From NCBI RefSeq assembly GCF_905475345.1, contig NC_066587.1, positions 9,105,070 to 9,169,069 on the forward strand: a stretch of DNA of 64,000 bases. The letters are read 5' to 3'. Made by a program: the position numbers and the translations under genes. This stretch comes from Vespula vulgaris (lineage: Eukaryota > Arthropoda > Insecta > Hymenoptera > Vespidae). Numbering within the stretch: position 1 is the stretch's first letter; the number at the start of each line of letters is the position of its first letter. The notes beneath the pieces are model-generated. The model had not been told where the DNA came from. It searched no databases and was given only the letters and a program-made list of their open reading frames with translations. Below are positions 1 through 12,418 of the stretch, piece by piece.

Positions 1-137
1 TTCGTCCGAGAGAGTTGCTTTCAGTTCAAACCCGTAATATTGCCCTCGGTTTCCCTCTATCTCTTCTCAGAATCCTTTTATCCATCTATCTCGTATCTCT
101 CTCCTTGTTGTATTCATGCTTTCTTCCTTCGTTGCTC

Positions 138-172
138 TCCTCTCTCTCTCTTTCTTTCTCTCTCTGATTCTG

Positions 173-216
<44 letters not shown>
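138..216. repeat. (CT)n microsatellite, interrupted
   Basis: Alternating C and T for about 80 bases with a few interruptions. It is the first of some 25 such tracts in the window. Confidence 0.9.
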
Positions 217-1343
217 GCTTTATCCTTTCATCTATACATGCAAACCGTTTCTATATTTACTTTTAATGGGATAGTGAACCAAAAATGCACTCGCGAAATT
301 CGATTTGCAGTCGGTGAAAGCATAATTGATAGGACGTAGACGCAACTCACGATCTCTCTTTCTCATTGACCTAATCTCAAAGATTTATTTACTGCCCGTG
401 ATTTAAAAAAATTTTTTATCGTCCTAATTAAAGCGTTGACCTTTTCTTGCTAATAAAAAGAAGAAAAAAAAGAAATCGTCGAATAGGTCGTTCACGCGCC
501 AACGACGTTTTCAATAAACCTTCCTTCTTGAAGCTTCCAAGGAAATGAGAAAGTCTTTTTATTTTTCTTTTTTCATTCAACATCGAAATTTTTCATTCAA
601 CATTGAAATTGCAACTTCAATTTTAGAAATGACGTATCCTTCTTTTTTTTTAATGATATATTGATCGTTCTTCTATCTTGTAGATGTTTGACAATGCATA
701 AAAGTTTTGATTGAGAATTTTATATTCTTACGTTATAACTTCATAATATAGTATAGGTACACGTATACGCACAATTAAAATTTCATACCACTTAATATAC
801 TTTATTCGAATGAAAAATAAATAAACATGACTATGTATTGTTCATAATTTACGACAACAATCAGTTACGACGAAATAATTACATGCATTATGGAAACTTG
901 ACCTCATATAAAAATTATAGAGTTCTCCAAACTTTTGCTATAAAGAGAATGTATTTTTAAAACTCACAGAACAATAAATAGAAAAAGTAGTAACAACGTG
1001 ATTTAAAGTTCCTGAATATCCAATAAATTTCTTTTTAATTTTTATCCCTTCTACGTCATCGCCTAAACTATCAAAGTAACGTTTAAAAACTATCGAAGAA
1101 ACGTAGATAATCGTCGAACTTATTTCATCGGGCTAACGCGGAATCTAGTCGCTATACAAAGAGCTTAAACAGAGGGAGTATAATAAATGTCCTGGTGCAA
1201 GATTCAATGGTGGTCGTTTCATCTACGCGGTTTCGTTAGCGCGAGTGACATGATCTTGACCGATTACCGTCGCGCTGTGGAAACTGTTAGGTTTCGCAAC
1301 CTTGCATCGAGTGCAACCGAGAAACTCGTTAGTCAACGACGTG

Positions 1344-1351
1344 TGACGTCA
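1344..1351. promoter_or_regulatory. consensus CRE, TGACGTCA
   Basis: A perfect palindromic TGACGTCA, the classic CREB/ATF site. It lies in a CpG-containing patch with little simple repeat (about 1130-1460). No transcript start or gene is recognised nearby, so binding is only a possibility. Confidence 0.3.
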
Positions 1352-2307
1352 TCAAAAGAGAAAGACAGAGAGAGAAAGAGAGAGAGGGAAGATCGTTGCC
1401 ATCTAGTTGACTTCCGATCTATGTCGGTCGTTTCGGCTTGTATATTTCCACTTGATCGATTAAAAATTCACTATTCCCGAAGCGAATCGAATTAGAAGAT
1501 ACTTCTCCTTCTGTTCTTTTTTTTTTTTGTTAGATTATACGAAGAGATGCTACGGAGCAGTTCGAATTAACCGCGAACGTGACGTATCGAATTGAAGTAT
1601 TTATAGAAATTGCTAAACCACGAGAGAATTTTCTTGAATAAAGAGCTCGACCATCGGGTTTTTAAATTTTCGTGATTCCAAATTAAAACATTATTATCGA
1701 TATAAATTTTGCTAAAGTACAAATTTTTTTGATGAAAAAATATACTTAAAAAAAAATAATCGATAATTTTTTCAATGAAAGGACGAATCCCGCGTATAAT
1801 AATGGACTCGTGATTGGTAGTCAGTCTATGTGATTCGAATGATGCAATGCGCTTCGTTTGCTTTTTCAACAGACTGGCCTCTACCGGGCTGAGCACACTC
1901 TCTCACAATCAGTAGCACGACGTCGACTGACCATGTCGCACGAGTCTTCACACGACGGAATCGAACCGTAGTTCGAATTGTAATACGGAACTTTCGAGTG
2001 ACCTTTAATAATGTTATTTGATCGATCGATCGAACTCGACTGATCTTTCAATCTACATACATACAAGTGGTCTTCTTTGAAATCCATTTCGATTTCGTAA
2101 ATGAATGATCGATATGTCGAAAATCTATTAACTAAAATGGCGGTGCAAATGATCAAGTGAATCGATTAAATCGATAATAAAAAGGAAGAGAGATGTATGT
2201 TTCATATAATATCAATATTCGTCCGAAAGAGAAGGTAAAATTAGAAATACCTACTCACGCTTTTTCGCCACGTAAACATCGTCTCAGGGCCATAATTTCT
2301 CCCAGCT

Positions 2308-2346
2308 TCTTCTCTCTCTCTCTCTCTCTCTCTCCCTCTCCCTCTT
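2308..2346. repeat. (CT)n microsatellite
   Basis: About 38 bases of CT with two CCC interruptions near its right end. Confidence 0.85.
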
Positions 2347-3307
2347 ACACTCCGTCCATATTCGTGCTTATCACATTACTTTAGCAGAACAAATTAACGG
2401 GACGCTGAAAAACAATGTCATACTCATTCGTTCTGAATAATTAATAATACGCGCTCTGGCTTTCCGCATAGTTCGAAAACTTATTACTTTTACAGAGTTT
2501 TCGGACTATGTATACTTTCCGAGGAAGGAAAAGTTCGTCGAATAAAAAAGCTCTTTTCGGAAGTTTCCACTGTGACGATCGAGCTCACGTCAATCCCGTT
2601 AAATTCCTTCCGGCTGCTAATGCGCTGAGAAACCTTTCTCAATTTTTCTCTTTTTTCTTCTTACCTGTCTCTCCATTTTTTCTTACTTCCCTTACCTCGC
2701 ACATAAGACCACGTTAACACAAAAAAGATCGCGCTGCGTAGCAAATTCCACGGGGATGCCAAATTTTCGATCAATAAACGAAATTAACATTATTCTCATG
2801 AGACAGGTCTTAGAATTAGTCTTAGGTTCTTAGAAGATCTTAGAGTTAGTCTCTGGTTCGGATCGTCGAGAAACGAGAGGACGTAAATTCCGTCCGGCCG
2901 TCTCAAATAATCACAGGGCAAATTGTCGAAGTTAACGATGCCAAATGCCTATTTATACCGAAGTTAGTGTCGGTCGAGTTAATGAATGGCACCGAGCACG
3001 TGCGTGCTCGATCGACATTAATAAATCATGTATCGGTCTCTCTCTCTATCTCTCGTTTCTTCTTTTTTTCTACTCCTTCATCTTTATCGAATGCTTTCTG
3101 TCTTTTTCCTCTCCTGTTATTCCTCGAATATTGGATTTATCGAGACTTATAAAAAAAAATATATACTATATACGAGCTATTTTTTTATTGAGATTTGATC
3201 CAAGTTACGATCGCAACATTATAATAAGATCTTCGCAAAAAGATAAAGATTCTAGGAACTCGATCATTAATCACTTACTAAAGTACAGAGAAAATCCTTG
3301 ATCTTCC

Positions 3308-3437
3308 GCAATAATTAATATTAATATTATACTTAATATTATTATTAATAACATATTACAAATGTAATAATATTATTAATAATAATATTAAGAATAATAT
3401 TAATATTAATTATTAATGTAATATTAATTATTAATCA
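3308..3437. repeat. AT-only tract of TAATAT-like units
   Basis: About 130 bases made almost only of A and T, in irregular AATATT, TAATAA and ATTAAT units. It is rich in short self-complementary segments and probably arose by slippage. Confidence 0.7.
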
Positions 3438-4514
3438 AAATGAATAAACATTAAATTTAAAACTTTGGCGTATTTAAAAGGTTTAGAATTTCTCAATTTC
3501 GATACTGTAGCTGACAGTGTACGTGCGATAGCAGACGAAAATATTTACGGTCATTTGAGATCTCATTGTTATAATCGTTAATGTCGTTCGATCAAAATCG
3601 TATGAAAAAATGTTTAGATATTAGCTATTAGCATTAAAAACTCCAGGACTTATTTTTTCGAGAATGACCCATTTTCCTCTTCCACTTTTACAGAGGACAT
3701 AGTTAATGAAAAATAAAAAAAAAATGTAGATATGTCAAATGAACGAATTAGAACCGAACGTGTGCTTTATCTTCATTTATCCTTGCGCTTTTCGAAACCA
3801 ACGAAATGTTCATCAACAATTTTAAATTATATTATATTTTATAAATATAAACATTGACGGAATAGTTATCGTAGCAAGGTATGATCCGTATCAGTTTGAT
3901 ATCACGAAATGTAGACAAATTTCAACGAAGGTATAAGATAGACGTATATCAACGTATCGGTTTGCATGATGCGTCAAAATTCGTTGAATTTGCTTACGTA
4001 GTCAAATTTCATAGCAAAATTTCTCGCAAGATATTATATTTGGTATGTATAAATGCACATACCAATCGTGTTCTCGAAAGAATATAAAAGTAATAGCTTG
4101 TTTAAATATAATAAGCAGAACATTAGCCTAAGTTAGGATCGTGATTAAAATTGACAGGATTGAAATTAACAAGAGAAAAAGAATTAATAAAACGTTGCCT
4201 CTCTTAACTTTTTCAACGAGCATCATCAATATAGTTCCTTCTTTATATTTTTCTCTCTTTCTCTTTCTGTATCTATCTGCCTCTATCTTTCTCTTTCTCC
4301 TTATGGAAAAAAAATGAAACATCGCTTCGGTATAACGGCTAGAAAGTTTCGAACGAGACTCCTGCGAAAAGTTTCGCCGCCGGGCAAGGAGAAAAAGCGA
4401 AGCATATGCGAGCATCTGGCGTTATCAAAAACGTCTCTAATGCGCAGCGCGGTAAGCCGGATAATCTGTCGGACATGAAACGTATCAAAGTTTTTTACGT
4501 TCGAGCATCCCACT

Positions 4515-4516
<2 letters not shown>

Positions 4517-4598
<82 letters not shown>
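4517..4598. repeat. (CT)n microsatellite, long
   Basis: About 80 bases of nearly pure CT. Translated on either strand it gives Ser-Leu or Arg-Glu repeats, so open frames over it are not genes. Confidence 0.95.
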
Positions 4599-4601
<3 letters not shown>

Positions 4602-4849
4602 CAATGTTTCAGGGTCATTCAACGAGAAGAAGGTTTCGATCTCTGCTTTAAATAGGTTTTTTGCTCGATAAGTTGAAAGCTTGTTCAAGAGAAGAACGAC
4701 TTCTTTTAATCTTCGTTTTCTTTTTATCTTCAAGTTGACAATTTTTGTTATTTCACGTTGTTACAGTGATAGTTTTCGTCACGTATTATACTTCATACTA
4801 TGCGATAGTATATTTACAAGAGTTTATACCCTAGTTTGATAAACTTCTC

Positions 4850-4850
<1 letters not shown>

Positions 4851-4890
<40 letters not shown>

Positions 4891-4927
4891 CCTTTCTATC
4901 TAACCATCTCTCTCTTTCTCTTTCTCA
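4851..4927. repeat. pyrimidine tract with (CT)n core
   Basis: A run of CT dinucleotides followed by CCCTCCCTTTCT-type pyrimidine sequence. Confidence 0.85.
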
Positions 4928-5454
4928 TGGAGTTTTCTCTCTCTATCCCGTAGTGTTTTCACCATCTCGTTTTCGTCAGAAACGTTCGAGTGGATTTGCA
5001 TTGTAAAGCCGACGCTCTCTTAACGTCCTATGTACGCAATTTTGCTCGTTTGCACCGTCACTACGGAATTATAAGATCCGTTCTCCTCCTCCTCTTTTTC
5101 CTCCTTTTCCTTCCTTCTTCGACAACCGTAGTAGCTAGCAGCAAGGGTGGCCAAGTCTAAGGAACCGATCTGCGACTAGAGTTTCTGTACGGTACTAGTA
5201 TAATCCGAGAAAATGTATGCGACATAGAAACGAGTCGCGAAGCTCGTTACGAGAGTAAAGAGAAGCAGAGTTGGGAGGGGAACCAAGGTGGTTCGTAGGA
5301 TAGTATCAACCCTAACACACGTAACACATAGCCTGGACAAGTCGAGCGAAGCAGAGCTCGTCGACTTTTTCGTCGACGATCAAGCGACTCTCTAAACTTT
5401 CTCGGCATCTCTCTCCAAACTTTTTAATTAATCTCCCTGGCCGTGAGCGCCAGG

Positions 5455-5467
5455 AGGTGAAAGGTCC
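5455..5467 (+). promoter_or_regulatory. DR1-like nuclear receptor element
   Basis: AGGTGA and AGGTCC half-sites lie in direct repeat with one base between them, the DR1 arrangement recognised by HNF4- and USP/RXR-type receptors. A further half-site, TGACCT (AGGTCA on the other strand), follows at 5494-5499. The second half-site is imperfect, so confidence is limited. Confidence 0.3.
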
Positions 5468-7311
5468 CACTGGCGAGCAGCTTTAAGCCAGCTTGACCTA
5501 GCCGACGTCGACTTTGCCCACCCTACCGTCTCGAGCGTACGTTATTTGATCGAGAAAAAAAGAAAAGAAAAACATTTACTCGAATCTTTTTCCATTGCTC
5601 GAACGTTATCATTTTCTTATTTCGTTTATTAACTCGTCACATTTGAACATTAATTCTCGAATTTATGTTCCGATATTATCGTCATTCTTCATATTGTTAT
5701 TCTTCATTTTATAGGAACAGATAAGGACATGGCTTTAAAAGTATTACTAACGAAACACGTTTCGGGCAGAAAGAATCGATCCGATAAGTCGTTTCGTTCG
5801 AGTAAAGAAAATATCTATAAAAGAACGCTACGTGTTTATTAACACTATCGGCAATAAGCTTATTAACGCTATCGGTAATAAACATTTAACGTCGTTAATA
5901 TAATATTTGAAATATAATCGTGTAATATTTAGAAAATATTTTCTCGTACCGTCGAGACAACGCAAAAAATATTACGCGTTGAGTGTACGCGATTTGCATG
6001 ACGAATTCATATATCGAAATGATCAGTCGATGCTCTCGGTCGTGTAGGCTATATCCGGATATTAGTTTGAAAATTCGTTCGCTCTTGGATATTCGCGAGA
6101 GGATTATATTATCAATCAATCGTCACGAGCACACTTTTCGAAGGTTCGATTTTATTTATAATGAATAACTCTGCCAGGTGACACGCGATATTCGCTCTTC
6201 ACTGAGATTATCGAGATATTCAAGTGTTTTCTACACTTCAACGTGTAATTCTTGTTATTTCTCTTTTATTTTTTACAACGACGATACATCAGATCGATTA
6301 AAATGATAATGGACAGGATCCTGTCGTAATATGAAATTTCATAAGAAATATTGCATCAGTAACAAACATGACTCCTTCATCATTCCATATTCGAGATTTT
6401 TTGTCTGAAGAAAAGAAGTGCAACGGGTTTTCACAAATATCGATCGATGGACTCGAGTATTCGAGAAGTTAACAAAAAATACGCTCACAGACAGTATGAC
6501 GTAAAGAGGTGACGAAAAAGACTGTGTTACGTGCTCCCAAGAAAACAAGGTAATGTAATCTATCCGATGATCTCGCGCGATCCATCGTTCTTCGAGATCG
6601 TTTGAAGGAAAACGACAGGCAGTACGGGTTTTCCGGGAGAAAAGTGTAACGCGGCGCCAAGCAGCGACCGACGCAAGAGCAACGATGCGTCAACTTCGAG
6701 CCACGTGCTTAGCACTCGCCAGAGGCTAAGAATAATCGAGTATGTGTTGCGCCATGTTGCGATGTAAAATCTAAAGATTAATTTGAAAATAAAACAAATA
6801 CAAAACCAGCTAAACTCGCTTATTCGCAATCGGTATTAAACGAGAATAGAAAAATATAAATATTTATTATTCATTTTTCCGTATAGGAAGTTGTAGGATG
6901 TTCACTGGTCATCTGAAAATCATTAAAAGAAAAAAAAAATTCCGATACATCGCCAATGAATTTTCATGAATTTATTTTCACGTTCTTCAGCATGTGTCAA
7001 AGTAAATGAAAATTACAATATCTACACGAAGATATATAAAAAGATTCAAAGGCAGCCAACGAAAATACAAACTCGATGCCATAGAGCAGCAAAAATATGC
7101 TCGTCCACGGCAGGAGATTGCGATCGTATCTTTATCGAGTCGAATCTTTCGTTTTATCGGAAATCGGACTCAGCGGCTATGACGTGCGCTCTGTACGAAA
7201 TAAGACGAAAAAAAATTGAGAGAAAAAGGGTACACGTAAAAGTATTGGCGTTTTGATAAAATATTAATTGAAGGAAGCAAGAAAGGAGGAAAAAAAAGAC
7301 CAGCAAAGATC

Positions 7312-7332
7312 ATTACTCGTTGAGCGAGTAAT
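7312..7332. repeat. perfect 8-bp inverted repeat (hairpin)
   Basis: ATTACTCG at 7312-7319 and CGAGTAAT at 7325-7332 are exact reverse complements around a five-base loop. Confidence 0.7.
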
Positions 7333-7420
7333 AATTCTCGGATCGGATTAAATACGATTGGAGTTCTAGTTGCGATTCGATGCTGATTACAACACGGCTT
7401 ACTACCTGCCGTAACTCAAA

Positions 7421-7446
7421 GCAGATTACATTGAAATGTAATCTGC
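7421..7446. repeat. perfect 11-bp inverted repeat (hairpin)
   Basis: GCAGATTACAT at 7421-7431 and ATGTAATCTGC at 7436-7446 are exact reverse complements around the loop TGAA. Each arm contains TAATCT on one strand, close to the Bicoid/Otx homeodomain site, giving a convergent pair of possible sites. Confidence 0.75.
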
Positions 7447-7580
7447 CGAATCGACTCGTACTACGATGAATTTTCTAATTTCAGTACATGAACACTACAT
7501 GTAGTTTAGAAGAGAATAAACGTCAGATAATGAATGAGAAAAGGATGGAAAAAAGGGAAGAAATTCGATAAGTCCGTGGT

Positions 7581-7611
7581 CGTTGCCGTTGTCGTTGCCG
7601 TTGCCGTTGCC
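7581..7611. repeat. hexanucleotide repeat (CGTTGC)n
   Basis: Five near-identical hexamers in register, the second with a C to T change. Confidence 0.8.
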
Positions 7612-8952
7612 TTGAGAGAGCTGCCGAATAATAAACTTGAGCGACATTAGGAAAAGAATAGAGAGAGTCAAAGACTATCGAACATTTTAATTCAATACAA
7701 TGACTGAAACGAAGTGCGATTTGCGAAAACTTTCTTGACACCTAATATCGTTGTCAAGCGAGTTTGAAACGAACGAACTACCAAACAATAACGAATTTTC
7801 TTCCTCTCTTTTTCTCACGTTTTCACAAAGTTACAATACGTACGTGTTTTCATGAAGTAAAAGGTAGAGAAAAAGAAAATTTGATTTGCGTTTATAGATT
7901 CCGAGTTTGTTTTCTTTGTCTTTACTTCTTTTTCGAAATTCCATCGAATAGAGAAGGATAGAAAGAGAGAAAAAGAGAGAGAAACATCGATGGAAGAACT
8001 GCTTTAATTTTCTGCAGTAAGCGAATCATTTAAATGACGCAGAAGCGAAGAAAATTTGCATATTAATCGAAGAGTCCCAGAGACGCGCACCGGATTTTGA
8101 ATAATTCCTGAAATCCACGTAAAAGCGAAGGCTCTGCCAGAAGCTGCGTCACGTAAATGAGATGAGAGTCTATACTTTGCCACTATTCTACGACTACCAG
8201 AACGAGTTTCGATTGGTTTTGTGATACCTCAGTTCTTCCGTAAAGCTATAAAAGTCAAGGTGAATTCAAAAATTTACCAAGTCTCGAATAACTACATAGT
8301 CTCGTTATAATTTTCAACGAACTCTTTTCCTCTTCTTCTTTTCTTGAGACGAAGAAAAGTATTATAAATTTAGTTAGAAAGTAAATTTCAACGAAAGTAA
8401 ATCCTTAACGATTATTCAAGCTCCTTTCGAAGGCGTCTTGAAAATGAAAAAAGGAAAGCCATTTTCTCTATCGCCTTCTTTCACGTTTACCCTCCTCCTA
8501 TTCGGAGAGTATTATGAGATAGACAGCGTCTTCCATTTTGATCAATCCGTACGATTTATTTCCGAAAATAAGCGTAACGCGGAAAAATGACTTAAAGGAA
8601 GTACACTAGAATCTCAGGAAGATGCAGTGGTTTCAATATTTTTCACATTGCCTTGCTTTAGATGATAAGGAAGGTGAATTTTCTTTTGTGAGAATAGTAC
8701 CAACGATAGCTTATTCTTGACCCTAATAAATAACACTGAAAGCAGCTTTTTATTATTTTTATAACGCATCGCACATCATTTTTATTAATCTTTTTATTTT
8801 CTTTACTGAAAACCAGTACAAATATTGAGTTAATCTATAAGTAATGTCGGATTTTGTAGTATTTTATACTTGGATAAACAACGTTATACGTACGTACGAT
8901 AAACAACGCTATACATATACAATATTGATTAATAATTAATGTCGAAATGTGT

Positions 8953-9008
8953 AGTATATTTATATTTATATAATATATAAATATAATATATATATAATAT
9001 ATTTATAT

Positions 9009-9056
<48 letters not shown>
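8953..9056. repeat. (AT)n microsatellite
   Basis: About 100 bases of TA/AT, interrupted on the left by AAATATAA-type steps and nearly pure on the right. Confidence 0.9.
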
Positions 9057-9058
<2 letters not shown>

Positions 9059-9137
9059 CATGTTGCTTGTTTATTATAGTGTATAAGTCGACATTACTGA
9101 ATGATCAAACTAATAATTTGCTCAACATTATTCTAGC

Positions 9138-9161
9138 ATCGTAACATCGTAACATCGTAGA
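9138..9161. repeat. three tandem CATCGTAA octamers
   Basis: CATCGTAA occurs twice exactly and a third time as CATCGTAG, with no spacer. Confidence 0.8.
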
Positions 9162-12100
9162 AAATATTTGTCCTCTTCACGTAAATTTGTGAGTTGTTTT
9201 AGTTTCTTCGGTGGTTTACTGGAGTGATCGAAATACGGCAATTCGATCGCGATTCATAAACTTTCTGGGCTATACATCCGAATTTAAAACTAGCAAACTT
9301 CGACTTTATTTGACGTATTAGTCTTCAATAGCAAATTTATCTTTGGGAATACTATAAACTCGCCACACTGTGGTTACACTGACTCGTTTCTGATTGCTTT
9401 CTGTTTGTTCCACGATAAACAACTCTCTTGCCAAACATACAATCGATAGATAAGAAATAAACAAATCATTTATTCATGTCACTTTGTGGTGATTTTTATT
9501 TCTCTTATTCATAATGGGGAAATGTATTATAAATTTCTCGATAAAAATTTGAATGATGCTTGATAATTCTCTATAAAAATTATTAATTTGAAGTAATTAC
9601 TGTTATGCGTTACATAGAATTCTTTTAAACCTAACTTGAAGATTACAGTTTTAAAAATTCATTATGGGATTGCAATGCATTTGAAAGATGCAATTGAAAG
9701 ATTCAAAAATTGTACTTCGAGTCTAATTTTTTATAGGAAAACTATACGAATGCATGAAAAATATTTATTTTCATTGAAATAGTTATAATTGATATTTAAA
9801 TAAAACATCAATATTCCAATTTGAAAAAACAAATAACACAGTCGTGTTTTAAAAAAAGAATGTTCATGTATTTTTCAGATTAATTGCAATCTCTGCAAAG
9901 TTAAAGCGTTTTACAAGCGACTAATTCATAAAGATTTGTGCAAAAGTCGTTAATGTGTAAAGCTCTAGCAGGAGATACGGGAGCGGGACGTAATATGTAC
10001 AGTATACATGTATACTTATTATGGCGTCAGCATGCAAACTTTTGCGTTGCTTTTTTCTTGTTGAACAAACAAAATCTGTCCTATCTTGTTAGATGGTTAT
10101 TTCGAAATCATGAATCTTTATTTAATTAGCGATCGCAGAAACTCTAGAACTTAGAATTTATCACCCATCCACTGCTCGTTACGACCATCTCTCACGTGTC
10201 TGTTGACAAATGGATAATTTCATTAAATATGCATTAGATTATCGTAAGAAAGACGTAAGGCGATATATCAAGCTAACGTGAAGGAACTGACATTGTTTTT
10301 GAAAAACGAAAATTTTCCATTTTCTCTAGCTTTCTTCTTCCGTGAACAAATAACAATTATGATCGTATAACGTAACGACCATAAATTAACAAATGAGTGA
10401 TAATCGTCACGACAATAGAGAAACGTGATGACTCCTTCGTAATACTTTATCTTGATTAGACATTAAAATTTTATATACAACAACATGTACATACAAAATA
10501 TACTTTAATATACACTTACGTTAAATAAAACAAAGAAAAAAATATAATAAATAGTTATACGAGCGGAGATTGTGCTTCGTTCTTAGTGGACATAAGTACG
10601 TTTAACGATTATCGTTTCGTGACTCGGGCTTTACTGATATCACGTGTATTCGATAACGAAATCGTGATGCGAATGTTATTTCCGGTATATTTCTTTTTTC
10701 TCTTAGATTTTCACGAAAAATTCGTAAAACATTCTTTAATAAAAATACTCGACACGTTGTATTATATCAAACTGAAGGAATCGTATATGTCCGTGAAACT
10801 TATAATTTTAATTTCTGTTTTGCTTAAGAGTTTTACAAAAGTCCAATAAAAAAATTAATCGTATGAGAATCGAGATTCTATCGACTATAAACGTCTGAAT
10901 CTCTAACGTTATCGCAATAGTCGGACGTTCGCTATCAAGTGGTCTATAGCTCATTATATATCGAAAACTTTTTGATTAAGATTAAATAGTTTTTGTTGAT
11001 CGTTATCACCGCATAAACGCGATCGTATCCATGTTCGAAAAAGCATTAAAACTTGGATAAAAGAGTAATAGAGTCGCTACCGTTTCTGTTTCTATCTCAT
11101 TTAACGACTTCCTTTGGACCGAAGAGGCCCAAGTGAGTCACTCCTCGAAACGTGCTCTTTCTATAAACAAGTTAACATTCACGATATTATATTTCGGCAT
11201 TTGTTTGTAAAAATATCAGGAATTTATTCATTGTCAGACATGTACGTATTAATTATCAGAAAGACCGTTAAATATTGTTCACTTTACTTAAAGGATAATA
11301 TTATCAAAAATTTTTTTCGAGTAATCTGAAATACAAGATATCGTATAAACGTACGAACTTACGCAGAATTAACTTGGCAGTCAACGCGTTAAAATTTTCA
11401 TGATTCGTCATTGAATTATATTGTACTATTCATCGGAGGAATTATTTTCCATTATAGATGCTTTATGGACTGTACAAGATCAAAAAACAATTCGTTTATT
11501 GAACGTCCCGTAATGATGGTTTCACCGACCTGATTATCGAAGTATTCCCACAGCCAGCACGTTTCAGTAATAATGGAAACGGTCGAACAATACGTCAGGA
11601 TTCTTCATTGGCCGTTTAATCGGGCATAAATCGTTGTTGCATCAATTACTGGACAGTCCTCGTGATGCATCGTAATATGGAACGTTGTAGAACAATTAAA
11701 CGCCCGGCTCGAATCGTTATGAGAAACCGAACTTATGGAACGCAATGCGATGTCAAATTATCAAGCAATGACGTATACCACTATATCTGGTTAATAATGC
11801 GCTATTATGCAATGTGAATAATTGTAACCGGTCGTGTTCGCTCCATCACCCAGTCAAAAAGCAATTTCGAACTTTCTACCCTCTCCCTTCTGGCTTCTCT
11901 TCTCACCGCTTACATTGCATAAACGTACACGCAGCAATAAACGCGATTTCGCATTGCTACGTTTAATCTTCTTGTAGGTTCATCGAATAAAATAATTTTC
12001 CCCCTGGGCAAGGATATCACGTAGAAATATTACAGGAAATTGGCGATTTTCTTTGTGGGAACCGATAAAGGAAATTCTATTTCCCGTTCTCCTAACCTCT

Positions 12101-12365
12101 ATAACCTCCTAACTCGTTTAAATCAAATTTCATTCCATCGGTGGTTAGAACGTTATCGTTGTTTCTCGCTGAATTAATAACTTCGAGGCGAGCCACTGCA
12201 TATTCTTTGTTCGCGCATAAGAGATTTTAACCTCATAATCTATCTCAAGACGACAGACGGTGAATGAGAACACGTAATAGCCAAACGGTAAACAAAATCA
12301 ACGAGAACGATCCATAAATCTGCGTTGTGCTGAGAAATATCGCAGTCTCGAGCGAAACTTGTTTA

Positions 12366-12411
<46 letters not shown>

Positions 12412-12418
12412 ATATATA
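12366..12418. repeat. (AT)n microsatellite
   Basis: About 50 bases of AT dinucleotide with one register shift at 12400-12401. Confidence 0.9.

Larger units (their letters stand above)
1..4516. other. non-coding flank, AT-rich, no gene recognised
   Basis: No open frame here resembles a known protein; the longer ones are translations of pyrimidine tracts or random AT-rich sequence. The stretch holds CT microsatellites near 138-216 and 2308-2346, an AT-only tract near 3308-3437, and a less repetitive patch at about 1100-1560 that contains a perfect cyclic-AMP response element. It could be intergenic or part of a long intron of a gene outside the window; the sequence alone does not decide. Confidence 0.5.
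4928..7580. other. non-coding, candidate regulatory stretch
   Basis: No gene recognised. Two less repetitive CpG-containing patches stand out: about 4970-5540, with a nuclear-receptor DR1-like element, and about 6540-6740, which includes a CACGTG E-box at 6702-6707. A pair of hairpins sits at 7312-7446. The texture fits enhancer or promoter DNA, but this is inferred from motifs and composition only. Confidence 0.35.

Noticed and set aside
1925..2010. Possible minus-strand tRNA T-arm (GGTTCGATTCC)
   Set aside because: Only four of five stem pairs form and there is no D-arm, anticodon arm or acceptor stem at the right spacing.
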